Shown here: positions 1 through 8,697 of the stretch, piece by piece | Position numbering within the stretch: position 1 is the stretch's first letter | Layout: every line of letters starts with the position of its first letter | Source: JADHUC01 sp964617665 | Lineage (GTDB): Bacteria > Planctomycetota > Planctomycetia > Pirellulales > Pirellulaceae | Direction: 5' to 3' | DNA length: 32,859 nucleotides | Assembly (NCBI GenBank): GCA_964617665.1 | Contig: CAZUAH010000096.1 | Span: 1 to 32,859, forward strand | Translations under genes and position numbers: made by a program | The notes under the pieces: generated by a model | What the model saw: the letters and a program-made list of their open reading frames with translations, nothing else | Database searches by the model: none | Told to the model about the DNA's origin: nothing

Positions 1-2614
1 CGACGTGCTTGACTTCGTCGAACAACTCGGGAACGGCGCTAATGATGATCGAGTTGCTGATCTCCTCCGGCACCACGATCACCTGGCGATTCCACTGGAT
101 GTCCGGGCTCTCGGGCGAGATGTTCAATTGATCATCGAACAGTTGTTCTCGTTCGTCCAACCACAGGTTCAGTGACTCGGATATGTCCGCCGCCCCCACA
201 TTGGCCAACCAGTAGACAGCCGTCTTGTGTTCCCGGAAGCTCTCCTCGTCCAGACGCAGCAGTACGGCTTCCACCACGCCAAGATCGCCCTTCGAACCGG
301 TCACAACGATGCTGTTGGTCCGTTGATCCACCGCGAATCGGATAGGCACCAAAGTACTATCGCCCTTGCTGGCCGACGTTTGCAGGCCGGGTTGCAGGAA
401 CGGGTTGATCGAGCCTTGGCCAAACAGCGCACCGCCCTGTTGCGTGGTTTGAGCTTCTTCGCCCAACAATTGTTGCAGCATGCCTGACAGGGATGACGCG
501 TCACCGTTGACGATCGTGAACACTTTGATTTGCGCCCGGGCGCTGGGCAGTGTATCCAGTTCGTTAATCAACGCTTCGATCAGCTTCATGCCCTTCGCTG
601 GGCCAGTGACAACCAGAGAATTAGTGTTCATGTCGGCGCTGACACGCACATCCGAAAGCGGGCCACCGGACTCGACCAGCACCTTACCGCCTTCGGAATC
701 GACCGTCATGAACGTCAATAGCGCGGAACGCAACCGCGCTTGCTCCTGTGTCTGTTGACCACCAAATGTCGTCCCGCCGAATGTGCCGGTACGCGTTTGC
801 CCGTAGGGCTGTCGGTTCCCGATCAATTGCCAATTTAGGGCGTCCTGCAAGACTGGCGCGACGTCCGAGGCCAGCGCGTTCTTAAGCCGGAAGATCTTTA
901 CCTCGTTAGCTGATGCGGTCTTGTCATTGTCGATCTGGATGATTAGCCGGCGAACCTCCGCCATGTCTCGTGGGCTGGCCTGAACGATCAGCGAATTGCT
1001 CCGATAGTTGGCAACCACGTTCACGCGGGTGCCCAAACCGGGACGCAATGTTCCTGTCGTCTGATTAGTCTGCCGCGCCTCGCCCAGACCATCGCTGAAG
1101 AATGTTCGAATTGTCTCCTCGGCGTCCACCGCAGAGATATTCTTGAGTTGAAACACCTCGAATTGTGTGTCCGGATCCACGGGCTGATCCAGTTTGGCGA
1201 TCAATTTCTTGACCACTTCGAGGCTATCCGGCGCGCCAATAAGCAATAGTGCGTTTGGCTTGCGCAAGGCCCGGATCGAGACGGGGCCTTGTCGCGGCGA
1301 TAGGATCTCCTCGTACATCTCTGACACCAAATCCACCATCACTTGGCAGCCGACGAAATTCAGTTTGTAGACTTCAATGACTGGCTGCGTTTCCTGGCTG
1401 ACTCGCTTGATATCTTCGATGATCTGCCGGACTCGCTCGACATCGCGTTTGTGGCCGCGCAGGATGATGACATCCATTCCGTCGAGCAATTGAATGTCAA
1501 CCGGTCCCAGTAGACCACCGTCTTCAAGGTCTTCGATGATGTCAGCCGCAGAAACGTCCGCAGCGGCATCACCGGCCGGTTTCGCGGCTGGGGGCTTTTC
1601 AGCCGGTGTTGGCGACTCGGCCGGTGCATCTGCCGGGGCCGGTTCTGCCCCAGGTTGGAAGACCACCGCGACCGTTTCATCGCGGCGTGCCCCGTTGTCC
1701 CTGGAAGCAAGTTGCATCAAGGAAACAGCGCGATGTATCTTGACAGGATCGGCGCGGTCGAGCGCGACGAGTTGCATCTGTTCATTCTCAGTTCCCCGTT
1801 GACGGTCCAGTGTTTCCAGCACTCGATCCCAGGTTTGGGAAAGCCCCGCCGGGCCCACGTAGTTGACCGTGTTCTGCCGCCGGTCGATTCGCAGGACTGG
1901 TTGAACGTCCGTTCCCGCGGTGATGCTGATCAGAGCCAACTCGCCGTTGCGATTCGTGCTACGCGACAATCGCTGGCCCCAGATTCGCCCCAGGCCGTCC
2001 TCAAGTTCACGCCAGGTGATGTTTCTTAACTGGCGGGCCGTTCCGCTCCCTGGAGCTGTCGGAACCGCGGCAGATCCGCTCGGGCTTTGATTCGCCCTCC
2101 CAAACAGCGCAACGATCTCTCGATGAGTTTCTTCGGCAGCGACGACCACCAATTGCCCAGTGCGTTCATCCGCGGCCACGCGTACGCCTGTGGATGGCGG
2201 AAATTTCGCACGCAATTCCGCCATCGCCGAGTGAAGGGAGCCAGCCCCGACGCGGTATCCTTTCGCAACACTTGGTACTTTCGGATCTTGCGTCGTCTCG
2301 TTGCTGGCTGCTGGCCGGTCAAGAGTCTGGAGCAACTCGACCGCTAGCTTTTGGGCATTCTCCGTGCCGCGGACAAGGATCCGGTTCGCCTCTTGATCGA
2401 CGAGGATTTCAGGCTCTGTCCCCATCTCGGACAGCATCTGTTCCAGCCGCGGAGTGACTTCAGATGGCTTGGCGTGTTTCAAACGGTACGCGCGATATCC
2501 TGGTGGCGTCGCATCTTGAGCGAGCAGTAACCAGGAGAAACCCGTCAGACAAGCTGCCAACCCCAAGAATACCACGAACCGCAAAGGGGTCCTTGAGCCA
2601 AATCTCTTTGCCAT
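1..2614 (-). CDS. Multi-repeat secretin-like protein (N-terminal 871 residues; continues beyond the left edge)
   Basis: One uninterrupted reading frame runs from an ATG at 2614-2612 to the left edge, so the C-terminus is missing. Residues 1-33 form a signal peptide (basic start, hydrophobic 12-32). After it I count about nine secretin N1-like units, each ending in a strand of the type NSLIV/NSIVV followed by a helix with a spacing like VxxLIxxLD: near residues 78, 154, 248, 381, 454, 540, 665, 767 and 853. An Ala/Pro-rich linker lies at about 320-350 and a Gly/Gln/Thr-rich stretch at about 600-625. In the GspD/PilQ secretin family such modules line the periplasmic vestibule of an outer-membrane channel. 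The beta-barrel secretin domain itself is not in the window, so a pore function is inferred. Very long repeat-rich secretin-domain proteins are typical of Planctomycetota. The ribosome-binding site is weak (GGCGGAAAC). It is transcribed divergently from the gene at 3001. Confidence 0.85.
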   Translation of the reverse strand, partial: MAKRFGSRTPLRFVVFLGLAACLTGFSWLLLAQDATPPGYRAYRLKHAKPSEVTPRLEQMLSEMGTEPEILVDQEANRILVRGTENAQKLAVELLQTLDRPAASNETTQDPKVPSVAKGYRVGAGSLHSAMAELRAKFPPSTGVRVAADERTGQLVVVAAEETHREIVALFGRANQSPSGSAAVPTAPGSGTARQLRNITWRELEDGLGRIWGQRLSRSTNRNGELALISITAGTDVQPVLRIDRRQNTVNYVGPAGLSQTWDRVLETLDRQRGTENEQMQLVALDRADPVKIHRAVSLMQLASRDNGARRDETVAVVFQPGAEPAPADAPAESPTPAEKPPAAKPAGDAAADVSAADIIEDLEDGGLLGPVDIQLLDGMDVIILRGHKRDVERVRQIIEDIKRVSQETQPVIEVYKLNFVGCQVMVDLVSEMYEEILSPRQGPVSIRALRKPNALLLIGAPDSLEVVKKLIAKLDQPVDPDTQFEVFQLKNISAVDAEETIRTFFSDGLGEARQTNQTTGTLRPGLGTRVNVVANYRSNSLIVQASPRDMAEVRRLIIQIDNDKTASANEVKIFRLKNALASDVAPVLQDALNWQLIGNRQPYGQTRTGTFGGTTFGGQQTQEQARLRSALLTFMTVDSEGGKVLVESGGPLSDVRVSADMNTNSLVVTGPAKGMKLIEALINELDTLPSARAQIKVFTIVNGDASSLSGMLQQLLGEEAQTTQQGGALFGQGSINPFLQPGLQTSASKGDSTLVPIRFAVDQRTNSIVVTGSKGDLGVVEAVLLRLDEESFREHKTAVYWLANVGAADISESLNLWLDEREQLFDDQLNISPESPDIQWNRQVIVVPEEISNSIIISAVPELFDEVKHV

Positions 2615-3000
2615 GATCGTTTCCGCCGTCGATGTGTGCTGTTGCGGGAAATTGCCGAGAGGATGCTGGCATTGCTGGCGCAGTTGCATAGCATCCATAC
2701 AACCGGCATATCCCGAACGATCGGCAATGTCTGTGAGAATCCTAAAGCGAAATTCCCCGATACGTTCAGGGGCGAGACAATGACGCACTCCCGTTGTGTT
2801 GGCGTTCCACTGCTAGCGGATGACGCCGCTGGTCTTGGCGTGTGTGAGCAGCCCCTTGGGCAATGCTGCCCACACGTTCACTTTGGAAATTCGGTCTTTT
2901 TTCTTAAAGTGCATTTCGCTATTATCTCGCGGCCCCAGATGGAGCTGGGATGGTCTGGCATTGCCGAGTCGAATCGCTTTTCGAGAAAAGGAATTCTGTC
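2615..3000. promoter_or_regulatory. Divergent intergenic region (386 bp) between the secretin-like gene and the first small anchored protein
   Basis: I see no gene here. The only promoter-like feature is an AT-rich stretch on the + strand at about 2881-2925 that contains a run of T at 2897-2902 and TATTAT at 2920-2925 with 17 bases between them. The upstream hexamer fits the -35 consensus poorly, so this is a weak candidate for the promoter of the gene at 3001. No convincing promoter for the minus-strand secretin gene was found in the remaining sequence. Confidence 0.3.
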
Positions 3001-3534
3001 ATGAGGCTCCGTTGCAACCGAACGTTGAATGTTGTGGTCCTGGCCTGTACCGTATCGCTTATGCCGCTGCAACAGGTCCTTGCGGCTAATCCCTTCGCAG
3101 GGAGCAAGAAGGCGAAAGGGGGCCCGGTCGTTGGAGACGTCGAATTGGCGCCCGGTGGTGTGCTGAAAGGGCAGGTCGTCGATGTGCGTGGGACGCCGCG
3201 TGTTGATACGCCCGTGCGTTTGATCAAGTCCGGTGCGGCTGCCGAGGCGGCTTTGGCGTGTCAGACAAACGCCGAGGGCCGTTTCCACGTCGCAGGCCTT
3301 TCGGGAGGCGTCTATCGGGTAGAGACGCCTGCGGGCGCCACCATGTTCCGAGTATGGCCTGCGAAGATGGCTCCTCCGTCCGCTATTCAAGAAGCACTAT
3401 TTGTCGAAGGCGGTGAGGCCGTCCGAGGCAACGTAAGCAACATCACCCCACTGGGATGGGCTTTGATTGGTTTGGGTATTGCCGCCGCAATCGCCATTCC
3501 GCTTGCAATTGATGATGACGACGATGCGAGCTAA
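3001..3534 (+). CDS. Small exported carboxypeptidase-regulatory-like protein with C-terminal membrane anchor (177 aa)
   Basis: I chose the ATG at 3001 because AAAAGGA lies just upstream and the protein then begins with a clear signal peptide (hydrophobic core around VVVLACTVSLMPL, followed by an Ala-Ala-Asn cleavage region). An in-frame start at 2950 would bury that signal. The mature part is a roughly 90-residue beta-sandwich of the carboxypeptidase-regulatory/prealbumin type: a GxLKGQVVD strand, then GRFHVAGLSGGVYRV. A transmembrane helix (LIGLGIAAAIAIPLAI) follows, and the protein ends in an acidic tail DDDDDAS. It is a paralogue of the next gene, with the same order of elements and the same DAS ending. 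These domains bind or stabilise other proteins or polysaccharides in known families; no enzymatic residues are visible. The exact function is unknown. Confidence 0.75.
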   Translation: MRLRCNRTLNVVVLACTVSLMPLQQVLAANPFAGSKKAKGGPVVGDVELAPGGVLKGQVVDVRGTPRVDTPVRLIKSGAAAEAALACQTNAEGRFHVAGLSGGVYRVETPAGATMFRVWPAKMAPPSAIQEALFVEGGEAVRGNVSNITPLGWALIGLGIAAAIAIPLAIDDDDDAS

Positions 3535-3728
3535 GAAGTATCGCGATCATCGCAGGTTTAGGCTCGGCGCTCTCGCACAATGGGATCACCGTCCGCTACA
3601 TCTATCTCGGTTGCGGATTGCCGGATCCACATCGTGGAAGTGAATTGGTGGTTTCGTTGTGCAGGATAACATGGTGAAAACAGATCGCGATTTGGTGCCC
3701 AAGAAGTGAAAACGCCGGAGACTTGGCT

Positions 3729-4259
3729 ATGAAGCGACTGACTCGACTGTTCAGAATCGTGACCGTCTGGCTGGCATGCCTTGGATGGCTGCTGCCAGTC
3801 CAACAGGCAGGTACGGCCGAACAAGGCAACCCAAGCATGGTTCGGTTGGCCAGTATGGTCTACGACGTGCGTCTAGCCGAAGGTGGCTCGTTCGCTGGAC
3901 GCTTGCTTGATCCCGCCGGCAAACCGTTGGCGGGGCAAACGGTTCAGTTGCGACAAGCAGATAGAACGCTTGCACAGACGCGAAGTGGCGACCGCGGGGA
4001 GTTCTCGTTTGACGAAGTTCGTGGCGGTGTCTATCAAGTAACCATTGGTGCATCTGCCGTGGCCTGCCGAGCGTGGACGGACCAAGCGGCCCCGCCCGCA
4101 GCAACCGGTGAACTCGCAATCGTGACACATCCCGATGTCATCCGGGGGCAGCAGCCTATCAGTTCCCTATTCTCCAATCCGCTATTCGTCGGACTGATCA
4201 TCGCCGCTGCCATCGCCATCCCAGTAGCCATTCACAATTCACAAGACGACGCGAGCTGA
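3729..4259 (+). CDS. Second small exported carboxypeptidase-regulatory-like protein, paralogue of the preceding gene (176 aa)
   Basis: The start is taken at the ATG 3729 because GGAG at 3717-3720 sits 8 bases upstream; an in-frame TTG at 3723 is too close to that site. The protein has an N-terminal signal peptide (hydrophobic IVTVWLACLGWLLPV). A beta-sandwich follows with strands GGSFAGRLLDPAGKPL and GEFSFDEVRGGVYQV, then an R-x-W...APPAA motif also present in the preceding gene (RVW...APPSA). A C-terminal transmembrane helix (LIIAAAIAIPVAI) precedes the tail NSQDDAS. The shared architecture and endings point to a tandem duplication, though the sequences have diverged considerably. The 194 bp between the two genes contain no further gene. 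The function is unknown; a role as a cell-envelope anchored adaptor is inference. Confidence 0.75.
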   Translation: MKRLTRLFRIVTVWLACLGWLLPVQQAGTAEQGNPSMVRLASMVYDVRLAEGGSFAGRLLDPAGKPLAGQTVQLRQADRTLAQTRSGDRGEFSFDEVRGGVYQVTIGASAVACRAWTDQAAPPAATGELAIVTHPDVIRGQQPISSLFSNPLFVGLIIAAAIAIPVAIHNSQDDAS

Positions 4260-4433
4260 CTCTATCGATATCGCGTTTGAGGCGTATCGAATTACAGCCA
4301 GTGGTTCCCGTCACGTCGCGCATGGCCCTTCGGTCGCGAGTCGATTTCTAATGTCGCGGCCCCGCCCCGCTTGATTCCCGCCCGGATTCCGCCGACACTG
4401 GGCCTGCCCTCATTCAAGTACGGAGCGATGCCC

Positions 4434-5120
4434 ATGAAAACGGTGACGATTCTCGCACTTACCTTACTTCTCTTAGGCTGCGGTCCGCAAACGAACCGCG
4501 AAGCTCAGAAGACCAAGACGAAGAAACCGGTGGCTAGCAGGCAATCGAGGTCAAAGCCTGGAGCAAAGCCGAAACCGGCTTTGACGGTTGAGGCGGACTC
4601 CTTTGCCGGTATCCCCGAGGCCATCAAGGCGCTGGGGGAAGCCGCGAAGAGTGGCAAGAACGACGAACTAATCCAAGCGGACAAGTGGCTGGAAATGCAG
4701 GGGCTGGCTGCGCTCGAGCCATTGGCGGACGTAGTGACTGACGAGGAGGCTCACCTGGCCCCACGAATCGCTGCGTGTCGCGTCTTGCGTCGTTTGGGAC
4801 CGAATGCCAAGCCGGCGCTGAAACAGGCTCTTGGAAGTGAGTCCCAGCAGATGCGGCTGAATGCCATCGAGTCCTTGAGCCTCGTTCGCCCAAGCGACCA
4901 AGATATCATCGAAACGCTGATGGACCTTGTTGATGGGGAAGACGAACGGACGCGGCTGCAAGCGGTCTTGGCCCTCTCCCGCATCGGTCCGCAAGCGAAG
5001 GATACGTGTGGGGACAAGCTCGTTACCATCCTGAACGATGAAGAAGAGAACGATACGATTCGAGATGCTGCGAAGCGAGCGTTAAAGAAAGTAAATCCCC
5101 GCCGCACGTTCACTGACTAG
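4434..5120 (+). CDS. HEAT-repeat lipoprotein (228 aa)
   Basis: The chosen start is the ATG at 4434, with GGAG at 4422-4425 spaced 8 bases away; the ATG at 4428 lies only 2 bases from that site. The N-terminus is a lipoprotein signal with lipobox LLLGC, so Cys16 would be lipidated. A basic Lys/Arg/Pro-rich linker (residues about 20-50) leads into helical repeats. The units near LGPNAKPALKQALGSE, LMDLVDGEDERTRLQAVLAL and SRIGPQAKDTCGDKLVTIL fit HEAT/PBS-lyase repeats, which normally serve as protein-protein scaffolds. The last 11 bases overlap the end of the convergent methyltransferase gene. The partner and role are unknown. The domain call is fairly secure; the lipoprotein call rests on the lipobox. 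Confidence 0.8.
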   Translation: MKTVTILALTLLLLGCGPQTNREAQKTKTKKPVASRQSRSKPGAKPKPALTVEADSFAGIPEAIKALGEAAKSGKNDELIQADKWLEMQGLAALEPLADVVTDEEAHLAPRIAACRVLRRLGPNAKPALKQALGSESQQMRLNAIESLSLVRPSDQDIIETLMDLVDGEDERTRLQAVLALSRIGPQAKDTCGDKLVTILNDEEENDTIRDAAKRALKKVNPRRTFTD

Positions 5121-5910
5121 AACTTGCGAAGTGGTACAGGCATATTCCAGCGGCTACACTCACATTCAACGAATCCACTCTTTGGCTCATCGGAATTGTC
5201 ACACGGTGGTCGCACATTGCGATCCACTCCGGCTCCAAACCGAACCCTTCGCCACCAAGCAGCAGGGCGGTGCGCTCGTGTCGCTTCGTCGAACTCAGCG
5301 GCCGTGCCTGAGCATCCAGCACGGTCGCAACCAGGCGCGCGCCGTGGTCGCGTCTGAGTGACAGCAAGTCGGCCTTGAGGTCACGCGATTCGACGAGAGG
5401 CAGCGTCAGGTTGGCGCCCATGGAAGTCCTGACAACACGTCGGTAGAACGGATCGGCACAGGACGGGCCCAACAAAACCGCTTGAACACCAAACGCGGCA
5501 CAGGTGCGGATAACACCGCCCAGATTCTCCGGATCTTGAATGCCAACGCACACGACGATTATTGCCTTCTGGGGAACCGATTCCATTAGGCTTCGTAGAC
5601 TGGGACAGGAAGGACGATGCCCACATCCCAGGACCCCACGATGGAACTTGAATCCCGCGACCTCCTCAATCAGGTGACGTTGTGCGACATACAGGGGCAC
5701 ATTCTCCTGCATCTGATGCTGCAAACGCTCCAAATGGCGTCGCTCTGAAAGAACCGACTCCACGCAGACGCCACTTGACAGTAGGCGTTCGGTCAGTGTG
5801 ATTCCCTCGACGACAAAGAGTGACTGCCGGCGTTTGGCAAATGCCAACTTGAGGTCGCGATATACCGCGATACGAGGATCGTCAACAGAGTCGATGGGAA
5901 TGATGGGCAT
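5110..5910 (-). CDS. TrmH/SpoU-family RNA 2'-O-methyltransferase (266 aa)
   Basis: This is an SPOUT-class methyltransferase that would transfer a methyl group from S-adenosylmethionine to a ribose 2'-OH in rRNA or tRNA. Residues 1-110 form the substrate-binding part (opening with DPRIAVYRDLK and FVVEG). The catalytic domain shows all three family motifs: NLGGVIRTCAAFG at 129-141 with the catalytic Arg135, LLLGGEGFGL at 216-225, and IPMSQRVDSLNVSVAAG at 239-255, which builds the trefoil-knot cofactor site. The length is normal for the family. The start codon lies 3 bases after the stop of the upstream gene, so the two are probably co-transcribed. The target nucleotide cannot be told from the sequence, so no gene symbol is given. 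Confidence 0.92.
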   Translation of the reverse strand: MPIIPIDSVDDPRIAVYRDLKLAFAKRRQSLFVVEGITLTERLLSSGVCVESVLSERRHLERLQHQMQENVPLYVAQRHLIEEVAGFKFHRGVLGCGHRPSCPSLRSLMESVPQKAIIVVCVGIQDPENLGGVIRTCAAFGVQAVLLGPSCADPFYRRVVRTSMGANLTLPLVESRDLKADLLSLRRDHGARLVATVLDAQARPLSSTKRHERTALLLGGEGFGLEPEWIAMCDHRVTIPMSQRVDSLNVSVAAGICLYHFASSSQ

Positions 5911-5913
5911 CGA

Positions 5914-6249
5914 TCAGATCGCGATCCCCAGCCTTGCAGCTCTCGTGCGAAGCGCACGCTCGAAGTAGGGAAACGGGTACGGCCGCTTGCGACGAGCCCA
6001 TTGGAAGGTACTCATGACCAAATCCAGCGGCAATCGGCGGCCTTCCACCAATCTGACGACGCGCCCCACAAATGCAAATTCGCGCGGGAGGCGAGTTAGA
6101 AGCCCATCCTCTAACTGCTCTTGTAGGTCCGCCACATCCGCTGCCATGGCTTGCGAACCTGAACTGACGCACGCGTCGATGGTTATTCCAGCTTCATCCA
6201 CAAGCCAGACCGCCGCCAAGAAAGCCAAAATGAGCCAGCGTCGATCCAT
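5914..6249 (-). CDS. Small membrane-anchored protein of unknown function (111 aa)
   Basis: I do not recognise a family. The ATG at 6249 is preceded by a near-perfect ribosome-binding site, GGAGGT, about 10 bases upstream, which is much stronger than any signal at the longer in-frame start. The protein begins MDRRW and then has one hydrophobic segment (LILAFLAAVWLV) that could be a signal peptide or anchor. The rest is a soluble domain of about 85 residues with a pattern LQEQLEDGLLTRLPREFAFV and an Arg/Pro-rich C-terminal part. It is followed after 3 bases by the TrmH-like gene, which suggests one operon. The strong start signal and the coupled arrangement support a real gene. Confidence 0.7.
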   Translation of the reverse strand: MDRRWLILAFLAAVWLVDEAGITIDACVSSGSQAMAADVADLQEQLEDGLLTRLPREFAFVGRVVRLVEGRRLPLDLVMSTFQWARRKRPYPFPYFERALRTRAARLGIAI

Positions 6250-6291
6250 AATATCGGTACCTCCGTGTCCGCCGGTGCGTGAATCGCTCGG

Positions 6292-6320
6292 CTTGTACCG
6301 CAACCGTCGGCGCTGATCAA
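6292..6320 (-). promoter_or_regulatory. Possible sigma70-like promoter for the small protein/TrmH operon
   Basis: Reading the minus strand, TTGATC (6320-6315) and TACAAG (6297-6292) are separated by exactly 17 bases. Each hexamer matches the consensus at four of six positions. A transcript would start near 6285, giving a leader of roughly 36 bases before the ATG at 6249. Not verified; planctomycete promoters are poorly characterised. Confidence 0.35.
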
Positions 6321-6653
6321 GCCCAGTTTGAGGCGGACAGGCAGTGTAATGGAAAGGCAGAAGGAGCCTACAGCAACTCGGACACCCTCTTTGACCCGAA
6401 AACCACGCCTCGGAGCCGCCCAATCGGCGCAACTTGTTCCACTTGTAGGGTTTGTGCCGATTGCGGCCCCTGGCGTTTGCAGCCAATCCAGCCTATAGTA
6501 GACTCCTGTGGTACGAGAAGGGCATAACGAGTACGACGCACTCTCCGGTTCGTCCTCAAGTGGATTCGGGTACCGGTTTTCCTCGATCCCTCTTCTGCCG
6601 CAATAGGGTATTCGAAGCTCCAGGTCGTTGGCTCGCTAGCGGATTCTGGAATT
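6321..6653. other. Intergenic stretch with no recognised gene
   Basis: This part of the divergent region between the small membrane protein (-) and acylphosphatase (+) has short open frames on both strands. None has a good start signal, a recognisable domain or plausible composition. A TATAGT at about 6494 lacks a matching -35 box. I see no structured RNA. Confidence 0.4.
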
Positions 6654-6938
6654 GTGAGCAATTCACACAGTCAAAGGCGCGAAGTCCTCTACTCGGGGCG
6701 TGTTCAAGGAGTCGGATTCCGCTATACGGTAAACAGGCTCGCACGCAATTACGAAGTGACGGGGTTTGTTAAGAATCTCCCCGATGGTCGTGTTCATTTA
6801 GTGGTAGAAGGGTTGACCGAAGAGGCGGACAGATTCTTGGAGGATGTCGCTCGAACGATGAGCGGATACATTCGAGACACCGCGGTGGACGAAGCGGCGG
6901 CGACTGGCCAGTTCGGAGAGTTCACGATACGTTTTTAG
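6654..6938 (+). CDS. acyP: Acylphosphatase (94 aa)
   Basis: The protein is the size of a classic acylphosphatase, which hydrolyses carboxyl-phosphate bonds in the cytoplasm. The signature is clear: SGRVQGVGFRYTV carries the phosphate-binding loop with catalytic Arg23, and GFVKNLPDGRVHLVVEG carries the catalytic Asn41. The N-terminus uses a GTG start at 6654, with only a weak GGATTCTGGA upstream, so the exact start is less certain than the identity. The ATP-independent small enzyme is a common stand-alone gene. The next gene on the same strand follows after 100 bp, so co-transcription with it is possible but not evident. Confidence 0.93.
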   Translation: MSNSHSQRREVLYSGRVQGVGFRYTVNRLARNYEVTGFVKNLPDGRVHLVVEGLTEEADRFLEDVARTMSGYIRDTAVDEAAATGQFGEFTIRF

Positions 6939-7038
6939 ATGCACTGTCGACCTTGTAGGGATTTCAGCGAACTGGCAGCAAACGAGCTTCGTAGTGTGAA
7001 ACGGGCCACGCTAGTGGCGAAATAGGAGACCATTCAGG

Positions 7039-8697
7039 GTGTTTGGCATGTATGACATGGTTTTGTTCGGCGACGCGGACTCGTGGCTCAGCGATTGGAT
7101 GACGCCTATTTGGCTGTTGGGCGTAGGCGCATTGTTGGGCTTGCTGCTCCTCCTGGTTTTGTGGGCATTGGCTGCTGCCATTTCGAGAATCCCCGGTGTT
7201 GGCACTTTGAGCGATAGTCTGCAGCCCTCCCGCGAAGGCTGGACTCCGAGTGGCGTGCTCTCCGCTGTCTGTCGACCGTTTGTCATATTCGTTTCTCGTA
7301 GAACGGTATCGGAAGTCCCAACAGCCGTGCGCGAAGGTGTTCTGTGGCCACTGTTCATCGTAACTGTCGCGCTGGCCGGCTTTGGTATCGTCGGTGTTCT
7401 GTTTGTTGAAGAACCGGCTGACTTGCTCGCCTCGCTGAAGCGACTGCCATTTGTCGGAACAGAAACGACCACTCATGCGGTTGAGGTCTCCGAACCTGAG
7501 GACGCGACTGACGAGTACTCGGACCTAGCCGCGCACGAAATCAACATTGCCTTCCGCCATACAGAGGTCCGGCGGATTTCCTTCGAAAGCGACCAGAACC
7601 TGAGCATAGCGACACGCCCGTTCATCGAAGTGAAGCCGGGTGCTACGGTCGAGGTGATTGCCGATGAGGAGGAAGTCTGGCTGAAAGGCAAACAGCCGAT
7701 CAATCCGTTCATAGACCAGGACGTTACGAAGATGTACGTCCGCAATCTCGGCAGTGGCGTCGCCGATCTGAAGATGACAGTCCTCACGTCACCGCCGTAT
7801 CCGCAAGTCGCCGCCGTACCGCTCACTGCGATTTCGGTGGTTTTCGTGTTCTTGTTGTATCTGCTGCAGCGGTCCGTGGCCCCACGATTGTCCGCGATTG
7901 CGCTTGCGACTTACAAATCCGAGATTGCACAACCCCTGTTCGGAATCATCGTTCTCTTGGGCATGGTGCTGATAGCTCTGTTCGTTTGGATTCCGTACAA
8001 CACGTTTGGCGAAGATATCAAGATGCTCAAAGATTCGGGTCTGACCTTGATCATGATCCTGGGCATCATCGAGGCGATCTGGGCGGCCAGTACATCAGTG
8101 GCCGAAGAAATCGAAGGGCGAACCGCGCTCACGGTCTTGTCCAAGCCGATCGGCCGGCGGTCGTTCATCGGCGGGAAGTTCTTGGGGATCGTCTGGACTG
8201 TCGCACTGCTGTTCATTGTGCTGGGCCTAATGCTGTTGATCGTGGTAGCGTACAAACAGATCTACGATGCCCGCGAGTCGTCACGGGTCGATTCGATCAA
8301 TTGGCAGATTTGCTTTATGGAGATGATCCATACCGTGCCCGGGTTGCTACTGGCCTTCATGGAGACTGTTGTGCTGGCCGCGCTGAGTGTGGCAATCTCG
8401 ACTCGGCTGCCGCTGCTCGCGAATTTCGTGATCTGTTTTTCCGTCTACCTGCTGGGCCACTTGACTCCGCTGATCGTACAGTCGTCCGCAGGCGATTTCG
8501 AAGTTGTGCAGTTCTTCGGCCAACTGATCGCCACGATTTTTCCTGTGCTTGATCACTTCAATATTCAGGCGGCGGTCGCCGCCGGTGTTATTGTTCCCTA
8601 TGAGTATCTCTTTTGGGCGCTGGTCTACTGCTTGATCTACAGCGCGATCGCCATGCTGTTGGCGCTGGTGCTGTTCGAGGAACGTGACCTGGCGTGA
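7039..8697 (+). CDS. ABC-2-type transporter permease-like membrane protein (552 aa)
   Basis: This is a polytopic membrane protein with about nine hydrophobic helices: two near the N-terminus (about residues 28-50 and 96-120), then a soluble roughly 120-residue insert with a beta-rich pattern (IATRPFIEVKPGATVEVIAD), then a group of seven from about residue 255 to the end. The stretch EEIEGRTALTVLSKPIGRRSFIGGKFLG is characteristic of ABC-2-type permeases, where it precedes the core helices. The start is a GTG at 7039, with GGAG at 7025-7028 spaced 10 bases. It overlaps the next gene by 14 bases. ABC-2 permeases normally need an ATPase partner, and the adjacent ABC protein has lost its ATPase motifs. 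The substrate is unknown. Confidence 0.82.
   Translation: MFGMYDMVLFGDADSWLSDWMTPIWLLGVGALLGLLLLLVLWALAAAISRIPGVGTLSDSLQPSREGWTPSGVLSAVCRPFVIFVSRRTVSEVPTAVREGVLWPLFIVTVALAGFGIVGVLFVEEPADLLASLKRLPFVGTETTTHAVEVSEPEDATDEYSDLAAHEINIAFRHTEVRRISFESDQNLSIATRPFIEVKPGATVEVIADEEEVWLKGKQPINPFIDQDVTKMYVRNLGSGVADLKMTVLTSPPYPQVAAVPLTAISVVFVFLLYLLQRSVAPRLSAIALATYKSEIAQPLFGIIVLLGMVLIALFVWIPYNTFGEDIKMLKDSGLTLIMILGIIEAIWAASTSVAEEIEGRTALTVLSKPIGRRSFIGGKFLGIVWTVALLFIVLGLMLLIVVAYKQIYDARESSRVDSINWQICFMEMIHTVPGLLLAFMETVVLAALSVAISTRLPLLANFVICFSVYLLGHLTPLIVQSSAGDFEVVQFFGQLIATIFPVLDHFNIQAAVAAGVIVPYEYLFWALVYCLIYSAIAMLLALVLFEERDLA

Noticed and set aside
1494..2457. Plus-strand open frames within the secretin-like gene
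   Set aside because: They are antisense shadows of a frame that clearly encodes secretin N1-like repeats.
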